A stretch of 64,000 bases of DNA from Isoptericola sp. AK164 (GTDB taxonomy: Bacteria; Actinomycetota; Actinomycetes; Actinomycetales; Cellulomonadaceae), in the NCBI RefSeq assembly GCF_029643425.1, contig NZ_CP119106.1, positions 3,410,001 through 3,474,000 of the forward strand. Direction: 5' to 3'. Every line of letters begins with the position of its first letter. The first letter of the stretch is position 1. Made by a program: the position numbers and the translations under genes. The notes under the pieces were generated by a model. The model was given only the letters and a program-made list of their open reading frames with translations, did no database searches and was not told the DNA's origin. This document shows, piece after piece, positions 43,473 to 51,256 of this stretch.

Positions 43473-43844
43473 TCAGCGGGGCTCGAGCCGCAGGGTCGCG
43501 GCGACGGCCGGGGGCGCGATCATCGGTGCGACGTAGCTGCTGTACCGCCCGTACTTGGTGCGGTAGGCGTCGTCGATCGAGGCGTCGACGTCGTCGGTCG
43601 GCTCGGTGAGCGAGACCTCGCGCTCGACGCCGCCGGCGTCGATCCGGGCTCGACCGCTGCGCAGCGCCTGGCGGTACCAGCCGCCGTCGGGCCCGTGGTA
43701 GGACCGGACGTACAGCTCGTCGCCGACCCGCACCACCCAGATGGTGGTCGGACGGCGGAAGCTGCCGTCGGTCCGCGCGGGCGCGATGTGCAGCTCGCCG
43801 GCGTCGCCGACCGCGCTGAGCTCGTCGGGTGTCCAGGTGGTCAT
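43473..43844 (-). CDS. DUF2255 family protein
   Basis: A 123-residue protein with RRPTTIWVVRVGDELYVRSY, HGPDGGWYRQALRSGRARID and DDAYRTKYGRYSSYVAPMI, the pattern of DUF2255, a split-barrel family probably related to flavin or F420 binding oxidoreductases. First gene of the operon that continues into CMD and alcohol dehydrogenase. GGAG-type ribosome site upstream of ATG 43844 (AGAGGAGCACC on the minus strand). Function unknown. Confidence 0.85.
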   Translation of the reverse strand: MTTWTPDELSAVGDAGELHIAPARTDGSFRRPTTIWVVRVGDELYVRSYHGPDGGWYRQALRSGRARIDAGGVEREVSLTEPTDDVDASIDDAYRTKYGRYSSYVAPMIAPPAVAATLRLEPR

Positions 43845-43870
43845 GGTGCTCCTCTCGACTGCCTCCAGGA

Positions 43871-43888
43871 AACGACGGATCCGTCGTT
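43871..43888. promoter_or_regulatory. Perfect 18-bp palindrome
   Basis: AACGACGGATCCGTCGTT is self-complementary over its full 18 bases. It lies 27 bases upstream of the DUF2255 start and is a likely operator in that gene's promoter. Confidence 0.55.
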
Positions 43889-43911
43889 CCCGCGAGGCAC
43901 TGACGAGAGGT

Positions 43912-43924
43912 GTACTGGCAGTAC
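43912..43924. promoter_or_regulatory. Palindromic operator near the XRE regulator start
   Basis: GTACTGGCAGTAC is a 13-base palindrome around one central base, 37 bases before the XRE regulator's ATG. Different in sequence from the 18-bp palindrome 23 bases away, so two regulators or two modes may act in this divergent region. Confidence 0.5.
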
Positions 43925-43960
43925 CTCGCGCGTCACCCCGACCGCTCGTACCGTCGAAGC

Positions 43961-44884
43961 ATGGACAACCGCCAGGACGTACGTGAGTTCCTGACTTCGC
44001 GTCGCGCCAAGGTGACGCCTCAGGACGCCGGCCTCCCCCCGGGCAGCAACCGCCGCGTGCCCGGGCTGCGGCGCAGCGAGGTCGCGATGCTCGCCGACAT
44101 GAGCGTCGAGTACTACGCGCGCCTCGAGCGCGGGAACCTCTCCGGCGTCTCGGACCCGGTGCTGGACTCCCTCGCTCGCGCCCTGCAGCTCGACGAGGCC
44201 GAGCGGTCGCACCTGTTCGACCTCGCCCGCACGGCGAACCGTGCCGTGCAGGTGCGGCCCCGTCGGCGCGGCACCCGGCGCTGGGTCGCCCGTCCCGCGC
44301 TGCAGCTCACCCTCGACGCCGTCACCGAGGGCCCGGCGTTCGTCCGCAACGGACGCATGGACATCCTCGCGGCCAACCGGCTCGGCTGGGCCTTCTACGC
44401 GGACGTGCTCGCGGCGGGTGACGAGACGCCGAACCTCGCGCGGTTCACGTTCCTGGACCCCGAGCGGTCCGAGAGCTTCTACCCGGACTGGGAGGCCGCG
44501 GCGGACGTCGTGGTGGCGATCCTGCGCACCGAGGCCGGCCGCGACCCGCACGACAAGGGGCTGCACGACCTCGTCGGCGAGCTGTCCACCCGGTCCCCCG
44601 CGTTCCGCACCCGCTGGGGCGCTCACGACGTGCGGCACCACGGCACCGGCAGCAAGGGGTTCCACCACGACGTCGTCGGCGACCTCGACCTCTACTTCGA
44701 GAGCATGGACCTGACCGCGGAGCCCGGGCTGTCGTTCCTCGTCTACACGGCGGAGGTCGGCAGCGCCTCCGAGGAACGCCTGCGGCTGCTGGCGAGCTGG
44801 GCCGCGTCGCACGACTGGCCCGGCCACCCCGCTCTCGTCCCGACCACCTCCACCCAGGACGCTCCGACCGACGAGCACGCCTGA
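43961..44884 (+). CDS. XRE-family regulator with MmyB-like ligand domain
   Basis: Regulator of 307 residues. The helix-turn-helix is near the N-terminus (VPGLRRSEVAMLADMSVEYY, ARLERGNLSGVSDPVLDSLA). The C-terminal part (about 110-275) is the MmyB-like PAS-type domain: MDILAANRLGWAFYADVLAA, ARFTFLDPERSESFYPDWEA, DVRHHGTGSKGFHHDVVGDL, proposed to bind fatty-acid-like ligands. It diverges from DUF2255-CMD-alcohol dehydrogenase and is followed after 23 bases by a cupin gene, so it probably controls both arms. ATG 43961; weak upstream ribosome site. Confidence 0.9.
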   Translation: MDNRQDVREFLTSRRAKVTPQDAGLPPGSNRRVPGLRRSEVAMLADMSVEYYARLERGNLSGVSDPVLDSLARALQLDEAERSHLFDLARTANRAVQVRPRRRGTRRWVARPALQLTLDAVTEGPAFVRNGRMDILAANRLGWAFYADVLAAGDETPNLARFTFLDPERSESFYPDWEAAADVVVAILRTEAGRDPHDKGLHDLVGELSTRSPAFRTRWGAHDVRHHGTGSKGFHHDVVGDLDLYFESMDLTAEPGLSFLVYTAEVGSASEERLRLLASWAASHDWPGHPALVPTTSTQDAPTDEHA

Positions 44885-44907
44885 CCCACGACAGGAAGGA
44901 CGACCCC

Positions 44908-45321
44908 ATGAAGGTCCTCACCGCTGCCCCGACCACCAAGAACCCGCCGGAGCAGTTCACCGGCGACGTGTGGCTCGACCCCATCGCCTACCCGCAGGAC
45001 GCCGGCCAGACCATGGTCGTCGCCAAGGTCAGGTTCGCCCCGGGAGCCCGCACGGCGTGGCACTCGCACGCTCGTGGCCAGACGCTGCACGTCACCAACG
45101 GGTTCGCGCTCGTCGGCACCCGCGACGGCACGGTCGTCAAGGCCGGGCAGGGCCAGACGATCTACTGCCCGCCGGACGAGGAGCACTGGCACGGCGCGAC
45201 GCCGGACAGCTTCATGGAGCACCTCGCGATGCTCGAGAACACCGACGACCCCGCCACGTCCACCACCTGGCTGGAGCACGTCACCGACGAGGAGTACGCC
45301 CGGCCCGCCACCGCGGCCTGA
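44908..45321 (+). CDS. Cupin-domain protein
   Basis: A 137-residue single-domain cupin. The first motif FAPGARTAWHSHARGQTLHV supplies two His and a Gln; the second is YCPPDEEHWHGATPDSFMEH, giving the metal site. It resembles the small cupins that accompany CMD proteins and mandelonitrile-lyase-like enzymes. AGGAAGGA upstream of ATG 44908 and a 23-base gap to the XRE gene suggest cotranscription. Reaction unknown; aldehyde or oxidative stress is a reasonable guess from neighbours. Confidence 0.88.
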   Translation: MKVLTAAPTTKNPPEQFTGDVWLDPIAYPQDAGQTMVVAKVRFAPGARTAWHSHARGQTLHVTNGFALVGTRDGTVVKAGQGQTIYCPPDEEHWHGATPDSFMEHLAMLENTDDPATSTTWLEHVTDEEYARPATAA

Positions 45322-45343
45322 ATCACGGGCTGGTCCTTCGCAC

Positions 45344-45418
45344 GCACGACGTCGAGCGTCCCTGTTCCTCAGGAATCACGAGCTGATTCCTGAGGAACAG
45401 AGACGCTCGACGTCGTGC
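45344..45418. terminator. Bidirectional terminator, 35-bp stem with one mismatch
   Basis: Arms 45344-45378 and 45384-45418 are reverse complements except at one pair (45361/45401); the loop is CGAGC. It separates the convergent cupin and sodA genes, with 22 and 8 bases to the respective stop codons. Confidence 0.8.
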
Positions 45419-45426
45419 GGGGTGCG

Positions 45427-46047
45427 TCAGGCGAGAAGGCCTGCGGTCTGGGTGCGGGCGCGCTCGAGGCGGGCGGCGACGTCCTGCCAGTTGGCGAGGT
45501 TCCAGAACGCCTTGACGTACTCGGCCTTGACGTTGAGGTAGTCCAGGTAGAAGGCGTGCTCCCACATGTCGAGCATGAGCAGCGGGGTGATGCCGACCGG
45601 GACGTTGGCCTGCTGGTCGAAGAGCTGGAAGATCAGCATCCGCTGGCCGATGGAGTCCCAGCCGAGCACGGCCCAGCCGGAGCCCTGGATGCCGGTGGCG
45701 GTGGCGGCGAAGTGCGCCTGGAACGCGGCGAAGGAGCCGAACTGGTCCTTGATGGCCTCGGCCAGCTCGCCGGTGGGCTCGCCGCCGCCCTCGGGGGACA
45801 GGTTGTTCCAGAAGATGGTGTGGTTGGTGTGCCCGCCGAGGTTGAACGCGAGGTTCTTCTCGTGCAGGTTGACCGCCGCGAGGTCGCCCGACTCGCGCGC
45901 CTCGGCCAGCTTGTCCAGCGCGGTGTTCGCGCCGGCGACGTAGGCGGCGTGGTGCTTGTCGTGGTGCAGCTCCATGATCTTGCCGCTGATGTGCGGCTCG
46001 AGGGCGCTGTAGTCGTAGGGCAGGTCAGGCAGCGTGTAGACGGTCAT
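45427..46047 (-). CDS. sodA: Superoxide dismutase (Mn/Fe type)
   Basis: A 206-residue cytosolic enzyme converting superoxide to peroxide and oxygen. Metal ligands are His28 ([12 protein letters not shown]), His76 ([12 protein letters not shown]), Asp160 and His164 ([14 protein letters not shown]). The sequence suits manganese or cambialistic members. ATG 46047 with AAGGA upstream starts at the conserved [10 protein letters not shown]; an upstream extension to 46116 is not natural. Its promoter has a 19-base spacer with an internal dyad, like MerR/SoxR targets. Convergent with the cupin gene. Confidence 0.96.
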   Translation of the reverse strand: MTVYTLPDLPYDYSALEPHISGKIMELHHDKHHAAYVAGANTALDKLAEARESGDLAAVNLHEKNLAFNLGGHTNHTIFWNNLSPEGGGEPTGELAEAIKDQFGSFAAFQAHFAATATGIQGSGWAVLGWDSIGQRMLIFQLFDQQANVPVGITPLLMLDMWEHAFYLDYLNVKAEYVKAFWNLANWQDVAARLERARTQTAGLLA

Positions 46048-46055
46048 CGGGTGTC

Positions 46056-46056
46056 C
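46056..46056. other. No additional gene between sodA and fdxA
   Basis: The 147-base gap contains only the two promoters; I see no small ORF or RNA gene in it. Confidence 0.4.
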
Positions 46057-46057
46057 T
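46056..46057. other. Left boundary of the sodA regulatory region
   Basis: Marks the ribosome-site end of the sodA leader; no separate feature is claimed. Confidence 0.1.
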
Positions 46058-46085
46058 TCGGTGGTCGGAGGGATGATCCGTGACG

Positions 46086-46116
46086 AACCTAGGACCTCGA
46101 CCCCGGTCGAGGTCAA
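46086..46116 (-). promoter_or_regulatory. MerR/SoxR-type promoter of sodA
   Basis: On the minus strand, TTGACC (46116-46111) and TAGGTT (46091-46086) are separated by 19 bases, longer than the usual 17. A perfect 10-2-10 dyad (GACCTCGACC / GGTCGAGGTC, 46093-46114) fills the spacer. This overlong spacer plus dyad is the signature of promoters activated by MerR-family proteins such as SoxR. Confidence 0.65.
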
Positions 46117-46155
46117 CGGAGACGAGGGTCACACCCGTCGGCCCGCCCGGGACCC

Positions 46156-46186
46156 TGGATCTCGAGCGCGCTCGAGGTCCTAGCGT
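46156..46186 (+). promoter_or_regulatory. MerR/SoxR-type promoter of fdxA
   Basis: TGGATC (46156-46161) and TAGCGT (46181-46186) are separated by 19 bases; the spacer is TCGAGCGCGCTCGAGGTCC, with the palindrome CTCGAGCGCGCTCGAG (46161-46176). The end of the spacer and the -10 (TCGAGGTCC-TAG) are identical to those of the sodA promoter read in its own direction. Predicted transcription start is at or within two bases of the fdxA ATG, so the mRNA is probably leaderless. Confidence 0.65.
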
Positions 46187-46194
46187 CGCCGGGC

Positions 46195-46521
46195 ATGACC
46201 TACGTGATCGCCGAGCCCTGCGTCGACGTCAAGGACAAGGGCTGCCTCGAGGAGTGCCCGGTCGACTGCATCTACGAAGGGCAGCGCTCGCTGTACATCC
46301 ACCCGGACGAGTGCGTGGACTGCGGCGCCTGCGAGCCGGTGTGCCCGGTCGAGGCCATCTACTACGAGGACGACGTCCCCGAGGAGTGGAGCGACTACTA
46401 CCGGGCGAACGTCGAGTTCTTCGACGACCTCGGCTCGCCCGGCGGTGCGGCACGGCTCGGCGTCGTGCCCCGCGACCACGCGGTCGTCACCGCGATCCCG
46501 CAGGGCGGGGGCGCGTCGTGA
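46195..46521 (+). CDS. fdxA: Seven-iron ferredoxin
   Basis: A 108-residue electron carrier. Cysteines 9, 17, 21, 25 (EPCVDVKDKGCLEECPVDC) and 40, 43, 46, 50 (CVDCGACEPVCP) match the [3Fe-4S][4Fe-4S] FdxA type common in Actinobacteria. The C-terminal extension (DDVPEEWSDYYRANVEFFDD) is also typical. No ribosome site is seen and the promoter places the RNA start at the ATG, suggesting leaderless translation. The stop overlaps the reductase start by GTGA, so it is made together with its likely reductase. Confidence 0.95.
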   Translation: MTYVIAEPCVDVKDKGCLEECPVDCIYEGQRSLYIHPDECVDCGACEPVCPVEAIYYEDDVPEEWSDYYRANVEFFDDLGSPGGAARLGVVPRDHAVVTAIPQGGGAS

Positions 46522-47876
46522 CCGGGGGCGTGCGGCCGCTGAGCGTCGCCGTCGTCGGCGCCGGGCCGGCGGGCGTCTACGCGGCCGGGCTCCTCACCGA
46601 GCTCGCGCCGGGCACGCGGGTCGACGTCGTCGAGCGTCTCCCCACGCCGTACGGCCTGGTGCGCTACGGCGTCTCCCCGGACCACCCCAAGATCCGGCGG
46701 ATCGTCGACTCGTTGCACGGCATGCTCGACCACCCCGACGTGCGGCTGCTGGCCAACGTCGAGGTCGGCACCGACATGACGATCGACGAGCTGCGGTCCG
46801 TCTACGACGCCGTCGTGGTGGCCACCGGGGCGCAGCGCGACGCCCGCCTCGACGTCCCGGGCGTCGACCTGCCCGGGTCGTTCGGCGCGGCCGACGTCGT
46901 CTCCTGGTACGACAGCCACCCCGAGGTCCCGCGCGAGTGGCCGCTGCACGCCGAGACCGTCGCCGTCGTCGGAGCCGGGAACGTCGCCCTCGACGTCACC
47001 CGGATGCTGATCCGCCACGCCCGGACGCTCGAGCGGACCGACCTGTCGGAGAACGTCCGCCGGGGCCTGGCCGCGAACGCGGTCCGCGACATCCACGTGT
47101 TCGCCCGACGGGGACCCGTCGACGTGCGCTTCTCCCCCGGCGAGCTGCGCGAGCTCGGCGAGCAGGAGGACGTCGACGTGGTCGTCGACCCGGCGCAGAT
47201 CGTGCGCGACGAGCACACCGAGCGCATGGTGCGGCAGCTCGCCCCTAAGCGGCGAGTCGTGCGGACGTTCGAGCGGTGGGCGGCGGTGCCCGCCGCGGAC
47301 CGTCGGGCCTCGCGCCGCGTCCACCTGCACTTCCACCGCGCTCCGGCGGCGATCCTCGGCACCGACCGTGTCGAGGGGCTGCGGACCGAGATCACGGCAC
47401 CGGACGGGTTCGGGCACGCGGAGCCGACCGGTGAGCTCGAGGACCATCCCGTCCAGGCCGTCTACCGCGCCGTGGGCTACGTGGGCTCCCCGGTTCCGGG
47501 CGTGCCGTTCGACCCCGTCCGGCACGTCGTCCCGCACACGCGGGGGGCCGTGCTCGACGGCGACGGCGTCCCCGTGCCCGGCCTCTACGCGACCGGTTGG
47601 ATCAAGCGGGGCCCGGTCGGGCTCATCGGCGCCACCCGGTCGGACGCCAAGGAGACCGTGGAGACGCTGCTCGCCGCCGACACCGGGCAGCGGCGCCCTG
47701 GGTCCGGGGCCGCGGACGCGATCCTGCGCGAGCGGGGCGTGCCGGTCGTGGACTGGGAGGGATGGCTGCGCATCGACGCGGCCGAGCAGCGGCTCGGTGC
47801 GGCGTCGGGCCGCGAGCGGACGAAGATCGTGGACCGGTCCGAGCTCGTCGCGCTCGGCGCCGGGGTGACGGTCTGA
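46518..47876 (+). CDS. Ferredoxin-NADP reductase, FprA type
   Basis: A 452-residue adrenodoxin-reductase-like flavoprotein that passes electrons between NADPH and ferredoxin. FAD motif VAVVGAGPAGVYAAGLLTEL at residues 10-29, LPTPYGLVRYGVSPDHPKIR as family block, and a second Rossmann motif VAVVGAGNVALDVTRMLIR for NADP. The C-terminal GLYATGWIKRGPVGLIGATR closes the FAD site. GTG 46518 overlaps the fdxA stop. It partners FdxA, possibly for oxidative stress or P450-like redox demand; divergent sodA supports the stress link. A hairpin at 47856-47893 spans its stop. Confidence 0.95.
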   Translation: MTGGVRPLSVAVVGAGPAGVYAAGLLTELAPGTRVDVVERLPTPYGLVRYGVSPDHPKIRRIVDSLHGMLDHPDVRLLANVEVGTDMTIDELRSVYDAVVVATGAQRDARLDVPGVDLPGSFGAADVVSWYDSHPEVPREWPLHAETVAVVGAGNVALDVTRMLIRHARTLERTDLSENVRRGLAANAVRDIHVFARRGPVDVRFSPGELRELGEQEDVDVVVDPAQIVRDEHTERMVRQLAPKRRVVRTFERWAAVPAADRRASRRVHLHFHRAPAAILGTDRVEGLRTEITAPDGFGHAEPTGELEDHPVQAVYRAVGYVGSPVPGVPFDPVRHVVPHTRGAVLDGDGVPVPGLYATGWIKRGPVGLIGATRSDAKETVETLLAADTGQRRPGSGAADAILRERGVPVVDWEGWLRIDAAEQRLGAASGRERTKIVDRSELVALGAGVTV

Positions 47877-47893
47877 ACCGGCACCCCGGCGCC
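47856..47893. terminator. Terminator spanning the reductase stop codon
   Basis: GGCGCCGGGGTG (47856-47867) pairs exactly with CACCCCGGCGCC (47882-47893). It lies between convergent genes whose stops are 22 bases apart and can serve both strands. Confidence 0.6.
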
Positions 47894-47898
47894 GCCGG

Positions 47899-49293
47899 TC
47901 ACTCGTCCGCCATCACCCGGTCCACCCGGGCGTCGGCGTCGGCGAGGATCGGACCCGGGTCGTCGGTCGAGGACATGACCTCGTCCATCGCGGGCTGCAT
48001 GATCGACTGGACCTCCGACCAGCGGTCCGTGACCGGCGAGAGGGTGCCGGTCCCGTCCTCGACGTGGACGGCGAACGCGTCGGCCTCGATGCCGAGCTCG
48101 GAGAACGTGGCCACGGCCTTCTCCGAGGAGCTCGAGATGGCGGGGAACACCCGTCCCTCGGCCGCGACGACGTCCTGGCACGCGGGGCTCGCCAGGTACT
48201 CGACCCAGCGCCAGGCCTCGTCGGGGTGCTCGGTGCCGGCGTAGATCGCGTCCGACAGCCCGTTGAACACCGACGCGCGCTCACCGGTCGGCCCGACCGG
48301 GGTGGGCGCCACCCGGACGTCGACACCCTGGAGCTCCGCCATCGCCCGGGAGTTCCACGAGCCCTCGATCAGCGCGGCGTACCCGCCCGAACCGAGGGAC
48401 TCGATCGTCCCGATGCCGGACGTCGCCACGGGCAAGGGCGGCATGTAGCCCTTCTCGATCAGGGAGCGCCACCACCCGATCGCCTCGGCCAGGGCCGGGT
48501 CGTCGTAGTCGAAGGACGTCGGCCACGGGTTGGTGTCGGCGTAGGTCCAGCCGTTGCTCAGCGCGTAGGGCGCCCACTGCACCTGGCCGAACCCGCCGCC
48601 GCTCTCGTTGTACCCGAGGCCGTAGACGTCCACGCGGCTCGGGTCGAACCCGGGCTCGTCGCCGCGGACCCCGTTCTCGTCCACGGTCATCCGGGCCAGG
48701 AACTCCTCGAACGTCCCGCCGTCGCGCGGGTTCCACTCGAGCTCCCACAGGTCCTCGGGCGCGTAGCCGGCCTCGGCCACCATGTCGGCGTTGTAGAACA
48801 GCCCCACGGTGTCCCAGTCCTTCGGCAGGCCGTAGAGCCCGCCGTCGGGTCCGCGCGACAGGTCGACGAGACCGTCCTGGTACTGGTCCAGGTCGATGTC
48901 GGAGGCCTCCACGCGATCGCTGATGTCGAGGATCTGGTCGAAGCTCGCGTACTTGCCGAACTGCTGGGCGTGGTCGACGAAGACGTCCGGGGCGCTCTCG
49001 GCCACCATGCGTGCCGTGAGCTGGGTCCAGTAGTCGTCCCAGCCGTACTGCTCGAGGTTCACGAGCACGTCCGGGTTCTCCGCCTCGAAGTCCTGGGCGC
49101 ACTGCTGGTAGCCGGGCACCTGGTTGGCGTCCCACATCCAGTAGGTGAGCGTCACCTGGCCGTCCGGACCGCCGGTGCCCGACGGCGTCGCGCACCCGGC
49201 CAGGGCGAGGACTCCGGTCGCGACGAGGGCGGCGGGACGGCGGAGCCGGCGGGCGATCCCGGGCTGGGTCGGGGTCGTGTCACTGCGGTGCAT
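47899..49293 (-). CDS. ABC transporter sugar-binding lipoprotein (alpha-galactoside type)
   Basis: A 464-residue solute-binding protein. Signal and lipobox: LVATGVLALAGCATP. The mature domain shows family-1 features (VTLTYWMWDANQVPGYQQCA, GLYGLPKDWDTVGLFYNADM, AALIEGSWNSRAMAEL, EAWRWVEYLASPACQDVVAA). It is the last gene of the aga-permease-permease operon, seven bases after the second permease, which is unusual because the binding protein commonly comes first. Substrate probably raffinose-family or melibiose-type alpha-galactosides, from the linked alpha-galactosidase. Confidence 0.92.
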   Translation of the reverse strand: MHRSDTTPTQPGIARRLRRPAALVATGVLALAGCATPSGTGGPDGQVTLTYWMWDANQVPGYQQCAQDFEAENPDVLVNLEQYGWDDYWTQLTARMVAESAPDVFVDHAQQFGKYASFDQILDISDRVEASDIDLDQYQDGLVDLSRGPDGGLYGLPKDWDTVGLFYNADMVAEAGYAPEDLWELEWNPRDGGTFEEFLARMTVDENGVRGDEPGFDPSRVDVYGLGYNESGGGFGQVQWAPYALSNGWTYADTNPWPTSFDYDDPALAEAIGWWRSLIEKGYMPPLPVATSGIGTIESLGSGGYAALIEGSWNSRAMAELQGVDVRVAPTPVGPTGERASVFNGLSDAIYAGTEHPDEAWRWVEYLASPACQDVVAAEGRVFPAISSSSEKAVATFSELGIEADAFAVHVEDGTGTLSPVTDRWSEVQSIMQPAMDEVMSSTDDPGPILADADARVDRVMADE

Positions 49294-49300
49294 GAGGTCC

Positions 49301-50254
49301 TCACTTGATCCCGGAGAAGCCGATGGAGCTGACGATGCGACGACCGAGCGCCACGAAGAGCAGGACGATCGGCAGCGCGGCGACCAGCGTCGCCGCCATC
49401 AGCCCCGACCAGTCCGGGCTGCCCTGCGGCGTCTGCGAGCGGAAGATGCCCAGCGCGACCGTCAGGACGCGCACGTCGTCGCTCTGGCCCACGAGCAGCG
49501 GCCAGAAGTACTCGTTCCAGGCCGTGATGTACGTCAGCACGGCGAGCGTGGTGATCGGAGCCGCCGTCATGGGCAGCACGATCCGTAGGAACACCCGGGC
49601 CCTGCCCGCGCCGTCGATGAGCGCCGCCTCCTCCACCTCGCGGGGTACCCCCAGGAAGAACTGGCGCAGGAAGAAGATCGCGAACGGCGTCATGAAGAAC
49701 GTCGGCAGGATGAGACCGGGGAACGTGTTCAGCAGCCCGAGCTCCTTGACGAGCACGAAGTTCGGGATCGCGGTGAAGATGCCCGGCACCATGAGCGCCG
49801 ACAGGAACAGCGCGAAGACGGCGTTGCGTCCGGGCCACCGCAGCCGCGCGAACGCGTACGCGGCCATGGCCGAGAAGAGCACCTGCCCGAGCGTGATCGA
49901 CGCCGCGACGATCACCGAGTTGCGCAGGTAGAGCCAGAAGTTGATCCGGCCACCGGCACCGCCCTGGGCGAGCGACTCCTCGAGCGTCGTCAGCCCGAAG
50001 ACGCGCCGGAAGGCGTCGAGGGTGAACTCGGCGGGCAGCAGGCTGTCGGCCTCCAGGGCGAGCGCCCGGTTGTCCGACAGCGCGGTGCGCAGCATCCAGT
50101 AGAACGGGAAGATCGTGATCAGCAGGATCACCACGAGGCAGATCCAGCCGCCGATGCGTCCCCAGGGGATCGGGCGGCGCGCCGGTCGTCGGGGCCCGGC
50201 CGGGGCCGTGGTCGGCCCGGCCGCGGTGGAGGGGGTGGTGGTCGTCGTCGACAC
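49301..50254 (-). CDS. Carbohydrate ABC permease (MalG type)
   Basis: A 317-residue inner-membrane subunit with six spans. The ATPase-contact EAA loop is EVEEAALIDGAGRARVFLRI. The N-terminus is a Thr/Pro-rich cytosolic tail, then CLVVILLITIFPFYWMLRTA. GTG 50254 is chosen for AGGAGGC upstream. Pairs with the MalF-type permease 11 bases upstream. No ATPase gene is present in the operon, so a shared MsiK-like ATPase elsewhere must energise it. Confidence 0.93.
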   Translation of the reverse strand: MSTTTTTPSTAAGPTTAPAGPRRPARRPIPWGRIGGWICLVVILLITIFPFYWMLRTALSDNRALALEADSLLPAEFTLDAFRRVFGLTTLEESLAQGGAGGRINFWLYLRNSVIVAASITLGQVLFSAMAAYAFARLRWPGRNAVFALFLSALMVPGIFTAIPNFVLVKELGLLNTFPGLILPTFFMTPFAIFFLRQFFLGVPREVEEAALIDGAGRARVFLRIVLPMTAAPITTLAVLTYITAWNEYFWPLLVGQSDDVRVLTVALGIFRSQTPQGSPDWSGLMAATLVAALPIVLLFVALGRRIVSSIGFSGIK

Positions 50255-50265
50255 GGGGGGGCCTC

Positions 50266-51207
50266 CTAGGAGTTGTCCGACTCGCCCGCCCGCAGCAGCC
50301 GGAGCTGCACGAGCGCGACGATCAGCAGGACGGCGAACAGGACGACGGACAGCGCGGACGCGTAGCCGAAGTCGAGCTGGGCGAACGCCAGGTCGTAGAT
50401 GTAGAGGTAGATGACGCGCGTGGCGTCGACCGGGCCGCCGCCGGTGGTCACGGCCACGGTGTCGAAGATCTGGAACGACCCGGTGACGGTGACGACGAGC
50501 ACCAGCGCGAGCACCGGCCGCAGCAGCGGCAGGGTGATCGACCGGAACTGGCGCCACGCCGAGGCCCCGTCCAGCGACGCCGCCTCGTAGACCTGCGGCG
50601 GGATGGTCTGCAGACCCGCGAAGACCAGCAGGGCCGTGTAGCCCATGTGCCGCCAGACGTTGATCAGCGCGATCGTCGGCAGCGCGAGAGCGGGGTCGCC
50701 GAAGAACGCCTGGGGGTCGATCCCGACCTTGCCCAGCAGGACGTTCACGATGCCGATCTGGTAGTCGAGCATGAAGAACCAGACGAGCGCGACGACGACG
50801 TTCGCCACGAAGTACGGCAGCAGCGCCGCACCCCGCACGAGGATCGAGCGGGTCATCCGCTGCAGCAGCACCGCGAGGCCGACGGCGACGACCGTCTGCA
50901 CGACGATGTTGATGACGACGTAGTAGCCGGTCACGCCCATCGCGTTCCAGAAGAGCGGGTCGTCGACCAGGCGCCGGTAGTTGTCGAGACCGACGAACTG
51001 CGGTGGTGCCAGCACCGAGTAGTCCGTGAGGCTGAACCAGGCCCCGCGGACGGCGGGGACGAGGTAGAACACCACGAACCCGACCGTCGCCGGGATGAGG
51101 AAGACCATCGCCGCGCGCAGGTCCCCGCGCGGTCGGCCGGAGGGGCGCAGCCGTCGCGGTGCGCGGGCTCCGGGTGCCGGCGGGGCCGGCGGTGTCACGA
51201 CTGCCAT
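50266..51207 (-). CDS. Carbohydrate ABC permease (MalF type)
   Basis: A 313-residue permease with six spans. The EAA loop reads VYEAASLDGASAWRQFRSIT. It follows the alpha-galactosidase gene and precedes the MalG-type partner. Pro/Ala-rich cytosolic N-terminus (PPAPPAPGARAPRRLRPSGR). With its partner it forms the channel for alpha-galactoside uptake. Confidence 0.93.
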   Translation of the reverse strand: MAVVTPPAPPAPGARAPRRLRPSGRPRGDLRAAMVFLIPATVGFVVFYLVPAVRGAWFSLTDYSVLAPPQFVGLDNYRRLVDDPLFWNAMGVTGYYVVINIVVQTVVAVGLAVLLQRMTRSILVRGAALLPYFVANVVVALVWFFMLDYQIGIVNVLLGKVGIDPQAFFGDPALALPTIALINVWRHMGYTALLVFAGLQTIPPQVYEAASLDGASAWRQFRSITLPLLRPVLALVLVVTVTGSFQIFDTVAVTTGGGPVDATRVIYLYIYDLAFAQLDFGYASALSVVLFAVLLIVALVQLRLLRAGESDNS

Positions 51208-51256
51208 GTCGTCGCTCCTGTCGCTTCGTCGCGAGCTTCTCGGGGGGGAGGGCTTC

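Larger units (their letters stand above)
46056..46061 (-). promoter_or_regulatory. Ribosome binding site of sodA
   Basis: AAGGAC on the minus strand, with spacing of about eight bases to ATG 46047, decides the start against the longer frame. Confidence 0.6.
46056..46086 (-). other. 5' leader of sodA mRNA
   Basis: With the -10 at 46091-46086, transcription should begin near 46080, giving a leader of about 32 bases. Nothing structured is seen in it. Confidence 0.3.
46056..46186 (+). other. Divergent sodA-fdxA control region
   Basis: The region between the two genes holds two promoters of the same unusual design facing away from each other. See the two promoter entries. Confidence 0.5.
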
